Source of the DNA: Cystobasidium ongulense
Lineage: Eukaryota; Basidiomycota; Cystobasidiomycetes; Cystobasidiales; Cystobasidiaceae
Direction: 5' to 3'
Assembly: GCA_022835595.1 (NCBI GenBank)
Contig: BQUP01000006.1
Coordinates: 1,005,307-1,069,306, forward strand
Length of the DNA: 64,000 nt
Shown: piece by piece, positions 33,585 to 45,456 of the stretch
How the letters are laid out: each line of letters starts with the position of its first letter
Numbering within the stretch: position 1 is the stretch's first letter
Translations under genes and position numbers: made by a program
Notes under the pieces: model-generated
Database searches by the model: none
Told to the model about the DNA's origin: nothing
What the model saw: the letters and a program-made list of their open reading frames with translations, nothing else

Positions 33585-35726
33585 TCAATCGATGGAGGAC
33601 TCAGTGTTTGCGGTAGAACTCGCATCTTGAGACTCGCTCGTCGAGTCAGAAGTCGCATCTTCAGACCCGCTCGTCGAACCAGAGGACACACTTCCAGAAG
33701 CAGAACGGGCGCTTTTTACGCCATCACGCACCTTTGGCGCATATTCAGGCACCCTCTCCGAAGCAGTGTCCTTTGAAGCGCCGTTCGCTTTCTTGACTGC
33801 GACCTCTGCTTTCCCTGGACTTGGCAACTTGTCCGATCCATTTGCATCAGATTTGTTTGGCGCCTTTCTCGATTCAGACAAAAAGTTGGGCATGGCTTGA
33901 ACCGCGAGGTAGGGATTTGTCTTGTGTGCTATCAAGTGACCTATATATAGTCAAATCAGCATCGGTCTCTCGATCCAGTCAAATTATTCCGATCTTACCT
34001 TGTAAAGCAGCAACAGAGAATTCTTCATCTCCAACCATGTCTTTGAATTCGTCCGCGAGTACTTTCACCTCTTTCACTCCCAGGGTGAATTTTGTATTAG
34101 TATTAATGTCGGCATCAGGAAGTATACCTTCTTCCAGCACTTCAACCTTGCTTCTGTAGTCTTTGTAGAATTGTAGGAATAACTCTCTAGCTTGTTCCTT
34201 CGTGGCCTTCTTGAACTCAATGAAGAGATCAAACCTTCCAGGCCGCAGGAGAGCTTCATCTAATTGTAGAAAGTCGAGATGATTGGTAGAAGCTATCACT
34301 ATTCTTCCTTCACCGCTGTCTATACCATCTAAGACGTTTAGAATAGTTGATAAGCTCAATCTTCCTCCTGAAAGTGCTACAGGCTGGTTCGCTATCACTG
34401 GTATTTCTGGCATACGGTGCGAGTTCTGTATCTGTAACGCATCAAAATCTTCCAGGACAATTATGCACTTGCTAGCAACCCTGCTCATTGAGCGTGATAG
34501 CATGGAATCGCTAAAGCCAGCTGAGGCTACCGGTAGTATGTAGATAGGAAGGTCGAAAGTGGAAGCCAGTGCTTGTATTGTGCTGCTCTTGCCATTTCCT
34601 GGCGGGCCGGAGAACATGATACCTGAAAGAGGGAGCGTGAGATGGTTAGTCAGACTTAGATGAGAATCACCCTTTCTTAAAGCCGGGGGATTAGCGGTCT
34701 TAGTCGCTTTTGCGTTGGACTCTCACCTCGCTTCCATGGGATACCTCTGCTGCTGTACCATTCTTGTGACTCGAGGAACTCTTCCACATCATCGAGCAAC
34801 TTCTGTTTGGTCTTTTCAGGAATAATGATAGTATCAAGTCCTCGACCCTTGCGGATAGAGCCTGCACACCAATGATGACCATCGAAAGTGAATACTTGAC
34901 AGTACAAATTCTGCTTGAAGCCTTTGAAATACTCCTCTTTTGCATAAGCCAAGAGTTGCATAAGTGGCTTCCTAGTCCTGCTGAAGCAGCGTACTGTGAT
35001 AGCAGGCTCCGAGTCATAGTCGTCGTCAGATGCGAGTCTTGGGCCTTCTGAAGCAGCAGAAAAAGCATTCGTCGAACCTTCCTTGCTGATCCTGAACAAA
35101 GTCCCAAACTTCACGAACCAGAACTCGCCTGTCTTTCGAGGCTGAAAGAATATAGGCACTTCGACACGTGAATGAGAGGGATCGTGAATGACTTTGAGGC
35201 GATTTCCTAGGCCCCTACCATTATACCTTAAGACTATACTATCATCGGAAGTCTGACGTTCCCTCACGGATTGAAAAGTCGTAGCTTCTAGATCTCTGGA
35301 CGTTTTGTATTGAGGCGATGCTTCCAGTATACACGTCAACCACTTGTGGGATTCTACTTGAGAGCCGTGTCGCGAGTCGATGTAGGCCTGCCTGGTTAGC
35401 CTGTTGAGCGGATTCAGGTAGATGTAAAGGTACCAAAGCTTAGTTGCGAAGAATGATACGATGCTTAAGGCCGCAGAAGCGCCAATTGCACTGAAGGGAG
35501 TTTTTGGGCCACCGATCTCAAACGACAAACTGGGCTCAGGCGGGAGAGAAGCGCTGAAGCTTCGGAAGCTATGACAGATCCTCTTGAAGTAGTTTTTGAG
35601 ACCTGAAAGCAGGAGCACCATTGCAAGCGAGGGTCTCTTCCAATTGCGGGCCATTTCGGTCACGAGGGAGCGTGTGGGCATGGGAGTCAGGCCTAGCCGA
35701 CGAGCCGCCTCATCTATCGCGGTCAT
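33585..35726 (-). CDS. BCS1-like AAA ATPase, paralogue A
   Basis: AAA ATPase of the BCS1 family, whose founder threads the Rieske protein across the inner mitochondrial membrane. Exons 34727-35726, 33999-34622 and 33585-33940 give 659 codons, all with phase-1 junctions. Near the N-terminus is a hydrophobic stretch around SIVSFFATKLWYLYIYLNP, then the BCS1-specific region (LTRQAYIDSRHGSQVESHKW, VPIFFQPRKTGEFWFVKFG). The AAA core has Walker A MFSGPPGNGKSS, Walker B IIVLEDFDAL, sensor IASTNHLDFL and the arginine-finger region LLRPGRFDLFIEF. The tail is Lys/Ser-rich and ends in an SSGSTSGSEDATSDS-like low-complexity run. The start at 35726 aligns with paralogue B (MTAID against MSSID). The frame stays open upstream to an ATG at 35939, so a longer protein is possible. 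Fungal BCS1-like paralogues mostly lack known substrates. Confidence 0.88.
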
Positions 35727-35813
35727 TCTGCGAGAGAGTCTGGATGATCTTGAATAGGTGAAGAGGAAAGAGCAGACCATATTCAGATCCGCAGCAATTA
35801 TACCATCATCAAT

Positions 35814-35894
35814 GTTCGTAGAGACAGTCATGGTGGAATCGTTCGTAGCGGCAGTCATGGTATAATTGTTCGTAATGGCAGTCATTTTGGTACT
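35814..35894. repeat. Three 27-base direct repeats
   Basis: Units at 35814-35840, 35841-35867 and 35868-35894, each starting gttcgta and containing cagtcat. On the minus strand each encodes a nine-residue Thr/Asn-rich unit containing Met, in frame with BCS1-like A. They lie just upstream of the preferred start of that gene. Confidence 0.85.
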
Positions 35895-36391
35895 GTACGC
35901 ATCGCCTATACACACGTCCAGCATTGACTCCGGACTCACCGTTCATCTCTGCAAGCAGGTCATGGGAATGCACAACTCATTGGTACGCTACACTTTTTTA
36001 CGGTCATTTTGCCTGACCGAATAACGGATTGGCAGAACGTCTGCATAGCGCGCGTGATCACGGGGAAAAGTGTGTGAGAGATGAGTATACCCAATTCGCC
36101 CTTCCAGAGCACTCAACGCCAACAGTCAAATAACGTAATGTGTTGATTCCGCTAGCGTCGAGCTGTTGTGAAGTAGACTGTGTCGGGGTAGTATTCGTCA
36201 CGGGTCCGCAGTGGACAAGTCGATATAGTGACGCGAGCAGTTTGTGGTATACACATTGTTCTCTTCATACGTGTCTCTTCAGTTGATACGCCTTGGCGTG
36301 AGTGGTATTATTCTGGTCTGGAAATCTTCGAAGGCTACTACTAGATATTCTTACCAAGCCAGGAAGGCCGAGGTCAGTTCCGGCCTTGAAG
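35895..36391. other. Spacer between the BCS1-like paralogues
   Basis: About 500 bases that should hold the promoter of BCS1-like A. No gene is supported beyond the small plus-strand candidate that follows. Confidence 0.4.
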
Positions 36392-36731
36392 ATGTCGCAC
36401 GCTGCTTCGTTCGACTCCATACTAGCTAGACCTGTCAAAAGGCGGAAGCGGATGACCAGCAGGAAGAGAAGCAGAAATGGTCTCCCCCCAAATCTCGGCT
36501 TGTTATTGCGATCGACTTTCTTCGGTTCGAAAAGAATAATTGCAAGGGTTTCGCACAGTTTCTTAGGATCACGTAAATCCCACGAGCCACAAACGACACG
36601 AAAGCAAGGTGAGTGCGTCGACCTCCTTCCTCCTATGACATGGGAAGCGATGCACCATTCGCACTTCAGCAAATGGACATATTTCCCGGCAAGCAAAGCC
36701 TTCATTTCACAGCGACACAGACACGACTTAA
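36392..36731 (+). CDS. Candidate small basic protein between BCS1-like genes
   Basis: ATG 36392 opens a frame MSHAASFDSILARPVKRRKR, then NLGLLLRSTFFGSKRIIARV. A consensus donor (GTGAGT) at 36609 and acceptor at 36669 define a 61-base intron of the local size. The second exon (36670-36731) closes the frame with a stop, giving 92 residues. The protein is strongly basic, with a possible nuclear signal KRRKR. I do not recognise it. It would end 31 bases before the stop of BCS1-like B on the other strand. Chance origin is possible. Confidence 0.3.
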
Positions 36732-36762
36732 ATGACCACTACGAGCACGGCCTACTGCAGCC

Positions 36763-38851
36763 TCAAACAGAACCTCTCCTCTCCCGTACAGAAGACTCAC
36801 TTTCTAAATCAGAGTCTCTTGGATTGCCAATCTTCTTCTTGACTATGTCATCAAGTTTGAGTACACTTGACGAGTTTCTCGATTCAGATACGAATGTTGG
36901 CATTTCTCGCACTGCGAGATAAGGGTTTGTCTTGTACGCTATCAAATGACCTGTGCAGATTTGGAATCAGCATGGACCTCTCGATTCAGGTCAAATTTGT
37001 TCTATTCTTACCTTGCAAAGCAGCAACAGAAAACTCTTCATCTTGGACCATACCTTTGAATTCGTCCGCCAGCACATTCACCTCTTTCTGTCCCAGGCTC
37101 AACCTTTCAGTGAATTCGTCATCAGGAAGTATTTCTTTTTCCAACACTTCAACCTTGCTTTTGTAGTCCTTGTAGAATTGTAGGAAAAGATCTCTAGCTT
37201 GTTCCTTTGTCGCCTTCTTGAACTCAATGAAGAGATCAAATCTTCCAGGACGCAGGAGAGCTTCATCGAATTGTAGGAAATTGAGATGGTTGGTAGAAGC
37301 TATCACTATTCTTCCTTCACCGCTGTCTATACCATCTAGTACGTTTAAAATGGCTGATAAACTCAATCTCTCTGAAAAGTCTGCATCCGTGATGTCTCCC
37401 CCGCCGCCGCCGCTGCGGGCATCACCTGGCACGCGAAAGCGACCTCGCCCACGAGAGCGCCCAGCTCTCTTGCTACGAATCCAAGAGGCGGCAAGAGACA
37501 GTTCCGCGTCATCCATGTCCGCGGTTGTTGCTGCTGTTGCTGCTGGTGTACGATGGGTGTTCTTCATACTCAATGCATCGAGATCTTCCAGGACTAGTAT
37601 GCACTTGCTGGTGAGCTTGCTGACTGCTCGTGAAAGTGTGGAATCGCTAAAGCTAGCTGAGGCTACCGGTAGTATGTAGATAGGAAGGTCGAAAGTGGAA
37701 GCCAGTGCCTGTATTGTGCTGCTCTTGCCATTTCCAGGAGGGCCGGAGAACATGATACCTGTAAGTGGAAGTGGGAGAGGTCAGATTGAGATGTGCGGGC
37801 TTTAAAAGAGAAACCCACCTCGCTTCCATGGGATACCTCTGCTGCTGTACCAATCTTGTGATTCGAGGAACTCCTCAACATCATTGAGCAACTTCTGTTT
37901 AGTCTCTTCTGGGATAATGATAGTATCAAACCCTCGTCCCATTTTCAGAGCACTAGCATTCCATTGATAATCATCCCAGGTGAAGACTTGACAGTATAAA
38001 TTCTCCTTGAACCCTTTCATGTATTCGTCCCTTGCATAAGCTAAGAATTGCATGAGTGGCTTCCTGCTTCTACTAAAGCAGCGTACTTGGATAGCAGGAT
38101 CCGCTTGACCGTAGTCGTCGTAATCATTATTCAATCCTGTAGTCGGACGGCGGACATTTCTTGGTGCTCGCTTGATGATCCTGAAGACTGTTCCGAATTT
38201 GAAAAACCAAAACTCATCTGTGTCGCGAGGTTGGAAGAATATCGGTACTTCGGAGGGAGGACGTGCAGGATCGTGTATGACTTCAAGGACTTTGGTAGGT
38301 GGACGAATCCGCTCTCCCCATCTATCATATAGCCTTCCACCCATACTATCGTCAGAATTCGAACGGTCCCGAACAGATTGAAAGTTCGAAGCGTCCAAGT
38401 CTCTTGACTTTTTGTATTTGTGCGATGCTTCCAAAATACAAGTCAACCATTTGTGGGACTCGACTTGGTTTGTGTGGCGTGAGTCAATGTACGCGTGCCT
38501 GGTCAGGCTGTTGAGGGGATCCAGGTAGTTGTAGAGAGACCAGAGCTTGGCTGTGATGAATGATAGTATTGTGATTGTTGCACAGGCGCCTATGGCGAAG
38601 AAGGGGCCTGTTGCTGTCGAAGTGGCATCGGTAGCTACAGCCGAGGACCCTAGCCCAGGCAAGAGTCCAGGTGTGACGCCGCTGCCTTGGAGCAAGTGCC
38701 AGATCTTCTTGACATAGTTCTGCAGGCCTGCAAGCAGGAGCATGAGTGATAGTGACGGCTGGCTCCAGTTGTGAGCCATGCCCGCCAGCAATGAGCGGTT
38801 GTGGCTGCCATCCCGGCCTAGCCGGCGAGCTGGGTCGTCGATAGAGCTCAT
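36763..38851 (-). CDS. BCS1-like AAA ATPase, paralogue B
   Basis: Tandem relative of the gene at 33.6-35.7 kb. Exons 37819-38851, 37012-37758 and 36763-36950 give 655 codons, with introns at the same two sites and phases as in A. The N-terminal region has FFAIGACATITILSFITAKL and LTRHAYIDSRHTNQVESHKW. The AAA core has Walker A MFSGPPGNGKSS, Walker B ILVLEDLDAL, IASTNHLNFL and LLRPGRFDLFIEF. Unlike A, it carries a loop of about 40 extra residues after Walker B, rich in Arg and Gly (RSRGRGRFRVPG, SGGGGG). The C-terminal tail is much shorter than in A. The start MSSID at 38851 aligns with A; the frame remains open to 38977. Confidence 0.88.
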
Positions 38852-39103
38852 TGTCGCGCGAGAGCCAGACCGACGTCCTGTTGGCGCAAAGGCGAGAGCA
38901 GAACACGCACTTTTAGTCGAGGCTCTCAGGGCCTTGTTCCTGTCCGCGTCCAACAGGGTTGTCTTGCCAATGATCAAGACTGGCAGCGCATTGTTGCACT
39001 GCTTTTCGCAGCTTTGAAGCTTTTCATGTCTGACTGACTCGACGGCAGCATCACTGCACTTTAAACTACGCCTGTGTTCATGGCATCCTAGCCTCGCCTC
39101 GCC

Positions 39104-40859
39104 ATGTCTGCTCCGCTCGAGTCGACTGGCCTGCTCAATGGTGCGTATGGCCCGTCATAAATAAGCCAGCATGATAATCAAAGAGCCGGCTGACTCGGGC
39201 GTCCCATTGCATCTGTAGGCAGCAACCAGGGCTTCCCTCGCTATGTGAGTCACGTAGCAGTCCTTGCTACCAGGTCACCCCGCTCACCTTGTGTTGCGTC
39301 CAGGATCAACCTGCTGGTCCCAGCTACTCCCGCGCGATGTTTCCAGTCTTCAACAACCCGTTCAGTCCAGCTGCAATCGCCGCAGCCGACAAGCGGGCAC
39401 GTCAGCGATTCGCACTCACCCTTGTCCTTGGATTCCTGCTGTGGCTGCTGCTGGGCCTCTTCGTGGGCGTCGTAGGCGGCGAGGGTGCGTTCTGGGGGGA
39501 TCGTCCATACGACTCACGCTGGCCGGGAGCATTGGAGCCTATTCCAGAGGTAGATGGGGACGTCCTCCATTGTGCAGACTTCCTAAAGACGCTTCCGACT
39601 GCCGTCATTGTCCTGCCGCCTGCAAATAAAGGGCAATTCGTCCTCCCAGGACAGCAGCAGCAGCACTCGCTATCAACAAACGAGCAGCCAGATGAAGGCA
39701 TCAACCTGAACAGCGGCGACTGGGGAGGCGACGATGGCCGACAACATACAATCTACAAAAGCAAAATTTACTTCCACGTACCCATCTCGTCTGAAGATGG
39801 CTTCTTCACGCTTGCAAGAGGGAGATATTCAGCTGGTCCGATCAGATATGTACTCGAAGAGCCCCAGTCTGCTAAAGACTCTCCGACGGATGACGAAGAA
39901 TCCTCTCCATCTTCACGAACAGCGGCACAGGCAAAGATTGAGATTGAGGTCGTAGCAAAATGGAACGACAAGGAACTACTCAAATCTTCCAAAGTATGCG
40001 CGTTATCGAAGCATTCCAACTCTACACATCGTCCTACCGAATATGGAGTTGGCATCTATACTCCATCACACGACTTTCCTGGCGCCTATCGCCATTTATC
40101 ATTCGAAACTGTCATACGCATACCCCCTTCTGGCTTGAGCTCGCTCGAGTCCCTTTCGCTCGAGGGCCCCATGTTGTCTCCAGTGGATATCAACCTTTCA
40201 CCCATCTCCTTTGGCAACGCACACTTTAACACCTCGAATGGCCTCGTGCGAGCTCAATCGAAGTTGATCGCTTCCAGTATAGACGTACAGACTTCAAACG
40301 GAGCGATTGAAGGTCACTTTTCAGTCTCCGAGAAGTTGCGCCTGGACAGCTCGAATGGACGGATAGATGCACATGTCGGACTGGTGAAGGCGGATGATGA
40401 GAATGTCACATCACACATTGCGGTTAAGGCGCATAGCACCAACGGAAATGTGCGCATTGACTACACAGACCATCCGCAAGGTGTTGTGCTGGCCTCATCT
40501 GCTAAAACCACCAATGGAGATGCTGTCGTGACGCATCAACCTACCTTCGAAGGCAGCTTCAGCGTGAGCTCATATTCGACAAGCTCAGTTCCGATTGTAT
40601 CCACTGAGCGCCGTTCTTTTTACAGCTATCGACATCATGGGGCAAGGGTATGGTGCAATCGTCTCATAGTTCGAAAGATCCATCAGGATCAAAACGCAAG
40701 AGACATTTCGAAATCACACACAATAAAAGCAATTTTGGTCTTGTCAAGAAAGAAGGCAGAATATATTGGGGTGATTCGTGGAAGGATGTTAAGGAGGGAG
40801 TGAAAGGTGATTCTGTCGTTAGTACTACGCTTGGGACTGCAAGCTTGGATTTCTTATGA
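39104..40859 (+). CDS. DUF4097-like single-pass membrane protein
   Basis: Protein of 518 residues in four exons: 39104-39140, 39219-39244, 39304-40563 and 40626-40859. One transmembrane helix lies near residues 61-85 (FALTLVLGFLLWLLLGLFVG) after a short cytosolic tail. Most of the rest is a repetitive beta region with TSNG, SSNG and STNG turns (HFNTSNGLVRAQSK, IDVQTSNGAIEGHF, LRLDSSNGRIDAHV), typical of DUF4097/adhesin-like beta-helices. The last intron is inferred from a GTGAGC donor and TTTTTACAG acceptor; it restores FEGSFSLSTS and the tail DPSGSKRKRHFEI seen in fungal relatives. Function unknown, probably membrane- or wall-associated. Confidence 0.82.
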
Positions 40860-41074
40860 TCAATATTGCATCTTCATACTATGCGCTTTAAGTGCATTTG
40901 GAAGATAGAAAGGGATAGTATCATTTTCTTGTAGCTTATCATTTCGTATCTTGTCCCTTGTTGCCTGATATATTATCGGATTGCATATTTCTTGCTGATC
41001 GTACCTCCGTCAACCGGAACGTCGAAACCCGGCAAGTGGGCTTTTTCAGGCCTTTGCTTCCTACCACAACCAGT

Positions 41075-43049
41075 ATGCGCAAAAATGAGGTACAGGAGCA
41101 AGAGCCTCTGTCACTGTTCCAGATACTAGGTAGCTTCCTCTAATGCTCATCTAGCAGGAGAACGCCCAGCTGACACATCTTGTCCGAACATGTGCTGCTT
41201 GATCCCGCCACCATCCAGGTCCATCAAGTTCGACATGCGGCTACTGCAGTCCACCAGGACAGAGATCAAAGACGAAATCTAGCAAGAGCTACGGAATATG
41301 GGCACATCAGATGTCATGCAAGGTAGCCTCACCAATCCCGGCCATTTGTAATTGCTTCACACTGACTTTAATCGGCAGACCTACAAGCAGTTGATCGACC
41401 GTGGATGGAGACGGTATGCGTGTCAATCTGACAGAAGAGACGTTCAAGAGCTAATGCAAGAAACATGCGCGATACAGGTCGGGAGCATACGTTTACAAGC
41501 CTGATATGCGAGCTACCTGCTGTCCTCAATACACTATCCGGTATGACCAGCATTACCGCATGTAACAGAACAAGTGCTTATAATGGATACTTTCGCATAT
41601 ACAGCCTTGAAGCTTCCAAGTTCAAGCCTGCTAAATCACAACGCAGTATATTGAATCGTTTCAATACTTTCATTCGAGATGGTGGGCATGAAGGTGAGCC
41701 TGGATATGGCCCACCTGAAGCTTCGACATCAGTATCCGCCCAAGCTTCAGTCATGACACCTGAAGACAGTGATGAACAACAAATTAGCCTCGGCAAGGAT
41801 AAGAAAGGCAAAGGCAAGGCCAAGCTGAAAGGAAAGCACACTCAACCTTTCGATCTCTTCACCGCTATTCATGCCGCCGAAACGAAATATTCAGGCGCAG
41901 ATACAAAGCATCGTTTCGAGGTGACTATGGAACCTGCCGCTTTCAGTGAAGAAAAGTACGATCTTTACAAAAGATATCAAATGGAGATTCACGGTGATAA
42001 GGAATCGAAAGTGACAGAAGATGGATTTCGAAGGTTTCTGTGCGATTCCCCCCTCGAGGTGGGTTCCTACTCGCTTCCAGCAACCACTTAGACTGTTCAT
42101 CTGTACTAAACGCTTCCTTGTCAGTTGGAACGATCCCCTAGCAGTTCACAGCCTTATGGTAGCTTTCATCAGCTCTACAGGCTGGACGGGAAGCTGATAG
42201 CAATTGGGGTAGTGGACATACTGCCCGGTGCTGTATCGGGTGTATACTTCATTTATGACCCGCGGTGGTCTGGCCTGTCTCTTGGCAAGGTATGCTCAGC
42301 TCGTCCTGCGTTGGTTGCTTTCACTACCTGACCCTTTTTCATTCCATAGCTGGGTGCACTGCGTGAATGTGCACTTTCAGTGGAACTGGAAAAGCAAGGC
42401 TTTCCAAAGATGTATTACATGATGGGTGAGGCTAAGCCTGACGATCACCTCTAACTCTGCCGTACTGATTCGCTGTCGTATGCACAGGATATTACATCCA
42501 CACTTGTCAAAAGATGAAATACAAAGCAGAATTTGAGCCGTCCTTCCTGCTAGATCCCATCAAATACGAATTCCTACCTTTCAATGAGGTTTGTAAGCCG
42601 ATGCTAGACGCGAATGATCATGCTATATTTTCCGAGTTTAAGACAGCACTTGCTGTCGGCGACGAGGCTCCTCAGACCCCTGCTACGCCTTCCGAAGCTC
42701 CGACAGACGGACAAAGAAATGGAAAGGTGGACCGCGATAGCGAAAGTGACGAAGGAGACGATGATGAGGATGAGCTGTCTAAGCCACCCCCACCTGGATT
42801 CTTGGATCCAGATCATATACCTGAAGACCTGCTGGTTCAGGTATACACACTTGAGAATGGCAAACCATTGCCATTGATAGTAAGTGATTCGGTACTGGTC
42901 ATCGGGAACCAAGGAACATGTTGTTGACGGCAACCTCTTTCCACTAGCTGTCCAGGGCATGGCGGTCGAATGCTGCTACCCGCAAGAGGATCGAACAGGG
43001 AATAGCTGCAATGGGTTCTGCGGCTATAGAGACGTGTGTGTTCGCTTGA
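41075..43049 (+). CDS. ATE1: Arginyl-tRNA--protein transferase
   Basis: Transfers arginine from Arg-tRNA to N-terminal Asp, Glu or oxidised Cys, marking proteins for the N-degron pathway. The start MRKNEVQEQEPLSLFQILG (exon 41075-41129) joins at 41219 to PSSSTCGYCSPPGQRSK, with the Cys pair that binds a cofactor. SYGIWAHQM, LIDRGWRRSGAYVYKPDM and RATCCPQYTIR with the catalytic CC follow across introns. The C-terminal domain has FRRFLCDSPLE, FHQLYRLDGKLIAIGVVDIL, VYFIYDPRWSGLSLGKLGAL, KMYYMGYYIHTCQKMKYKAE and PSFLLDP. A disordered acidic insert is present near 42670-42780. The last exon ends AAIETCVFA. There are about nine exons. Confidence 0.95.
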
Positions 43050-43409
43050 TATACTTGGACCTGTCGAGCTTCTGCCCTGCACGTGCCTGAAATCATCGCG
43101 AGTTTTTGTAGCATAGCATAGCCCTGGTCTTCATTCGAGCCACCTAGAGTGAGTCGCGAATGACACATCGTGGACTGTCAACTTGGCTTTTGTAACTCGC
43201 GCGCATGTTGCCTTTGCACCGCATTATTCCAAAGCATGTACAGCCTGCCTGCCCCCTATTTTGCGCCACCAGCAGCAGCGTCACTGTTGGACATGACGAG
43301 AAGGGCAAAAGTATAACTCGGCAACGAAGGTCAAGCTCACTGCTTTGCTCTGCTCCATACGTTTGTCAGACATTCCGTGCTCAGCTATACCGCACTCCGC
43401 ACTTCACAC
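43050..43409. other. Intergenic, ATE1 / Pil1-like
   Basis: 360 bases between two plus-strand genes, holding a 3' end and a promoter. The last part is pyrimidine-rich, as in a leader. No gene is supported. Confidence 0.45.
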
Positions 43410-45244
43410 CATGTCATCCCACCCATCTCACACGCAGGACGGCCAGCAGCAGAGCACAGGCGGAGGCGGCCTCTTCGCAAAGCTGCGAGGACACGCAGAA
43501 GCTGCCCTGTCAAAGGTGCCGCAGTACAACGAGCTCGAGCACTACATGCGACAGGCTACGTGAGTTGTGCTTGTACTCGCTATACTACGCTTTCGCGTGC
43601 CTTCTGACCTTCAGCGCTTGCTCCAGGGTACAAGCCAATCCTCGTCAATCGCCGCACACCCTTCAAAGCGTGCTAGCCATCAAAGGTCTCAAAGGAGTCA
43701 TCATTGACCACGATGCAGTAGCTCGAGAGACCAAGAACTACAGCAAAAACGTTCTAGACTTTGCCCGCGTCGAATCTACAGCTCCCGGCAATGACGCTGC
43801 CGACATCCAGGATGTTGGCGACAGGCTCGCGTTCCTGACGTACAAGGCTGGTGAGGTGAGTGCTGTCTTGTGCATTCGTTTGCATGTTTTTGTCGAACAA
43901 GACGTAGTGACAACTTGCTGACGTCAATCTTGTCTACCCTTGATACAACTATTCGCCACCTTGTCAACACAGCTCCACGAACAGCACGCCAAGCGCCTCG
44001 AGACTGCTCGTATCGCTCTCAAGGACATTCGCAACTATGAGAACACAATCAATCCTCAACGTCAGAGACGTACACAAATCGAGAGGGAAATCGGCAAGCT
44101 TCGCACCGCAACCAAGCCTGATACTGGCTCAAATCAGAAGATAGAAGCTCTTCAGAACGAGTTAGATGCTCTCGTATCACCCACCTCGGATCTATCCAAA
44201 TCAGAGCTCGAAGCTGTCAACCTCAAGCGACGAATGCTAGCCGAAAGCTTCAACACTCAATTTGACAGCCTGCAAGAGCTGGGGGAAAAGCTAGCTATCA
44301 TTGCAGGATACGGTAAGACCCTAGTAAAGGACTGGAATGTCTCTCCTTCTACCGCTGGAAAAAGCGACTACACCGATGGAGCACGAACTGCTGCAGTCAG
44401 ATCCGGCCTCGAAAGCGAGCTTTCCGCGTGGGATATTCGAAAGCCTCGCATCGCCGCACCCAGCCTCAATGTTGGAGGCGGAGGACTGCATCATGCCCCT
44501 TCGTTCCACGAGTCTCATGCTGGCGAACTAGCTTCAATGCATTCGGTCGACGATCCTGTTGCAGCCCACAAGGAAGCTCTGGATTCTTACTACAACAGAC
44601 CACCATCTCCTGCTGCTCTCTATCAGGCTCAGTACGGTTCCGGTTCAGGATCTACCGGTTCAGCTGCTCCTGTACCGATTCCAGGTGCAGGATCACCCTC
44701 TCCTCCCATGGGCAGCGGTGCTTATGCATCTTCTGGTGCTAGTCCGCTGGTACAGCAGCTCAACAACGCTCCGGTCCACAATCTACCTCCTCCTACTATG
44801 GCTGGCAGCGCAGGTGACGGTGCAGGCATGCGTCCTTCAAGCAACAACGGTGGTCTGTTTTCAGGTCACATGGACGCTTCTCCCTCTCTCCCAACTGTAG
44901 CAGAGACCGGTGCACCTATCTCGGGTACTGGCGGTCCCTCCAAAGGTGTTCTGTCTTCCCCGGATACTAGACCAGACAATGTCTCCGCAGCCCAAAGCAA
45001 GCAGGAAGAAGCACGCCAGGATTTAGCTAGACGATTCGAAGAGTATTCTGGTCACTCCGGTCCTAGTGCTGGTCCTTCAGGTGATGCTCACGCTGCCGAC
45101 CTCGAAAGGGAGATGAGCATGAGAGCTAGACAAGGTCACGAAAACCTTCCTGCCTATACCGCCGCTGGACCTGATTCCAACGTAGGATCTGGTGCCAATA
45201 CGGGAGCTGCTTCCAATCCGTTCGCTGATAGGCCACCACAGTAG
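43410..45244 (+). CDS. Eisosome Pil1/Lsp1-family BAR protein
   Basis: Membrane-bending protein of the Pil1 family that lines furrow-like domains of the plasma membrane. The N-terminus is Gln/Gly-rich with GGGLFAKLRGHAEAALSKV. The helical BAR part follows across two introns: LQSVLAIKGLKGVIIDHDAV, TKNYSKNVLDFARVES, DVGDRLAFLTYKAGE, QHAKRLETARIALKDIRNYE, then RRRTQ-like basic and heptad-rich helices ending FNTQFDSLQELGEKLAIIAG. This last segment corresponds to the Pil1 FNYQFDSIIEHSEKIALIAG motif. The C-terminal 230 residues are Gly/Ser/Pro-rich and disordered. The divergence suggests a Pil1-like paralogue rather than the canonical core subunit. Confidence 0.85.
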
Positions 45245-45456
45245 GAAATTATGAAGGATGAATCTAGTTCGTGCCCCAGATGTATAGATATGAGAGTGTG
45301 CTCGTAAATGATGAATGTGGAATCCCGATATATTAGGCGGAATCAATCTGCTTTGATGTGCCTTGTAGCATAGTATTTACTCATTTCTCAGACCGTATTA
45401 ACGAAGTGCTTCAAACAGGCAATCGCCTGTCCTTCACTCAGCGCACAGTGCCAGTT

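Noticed and set aside
36265-36705. 146-codon minus-strand frame between the BCS1-like genes
   Set aside because: It has no family features and overlaps the plus-strand candidate, which has better splice support; it is probably a shadow.
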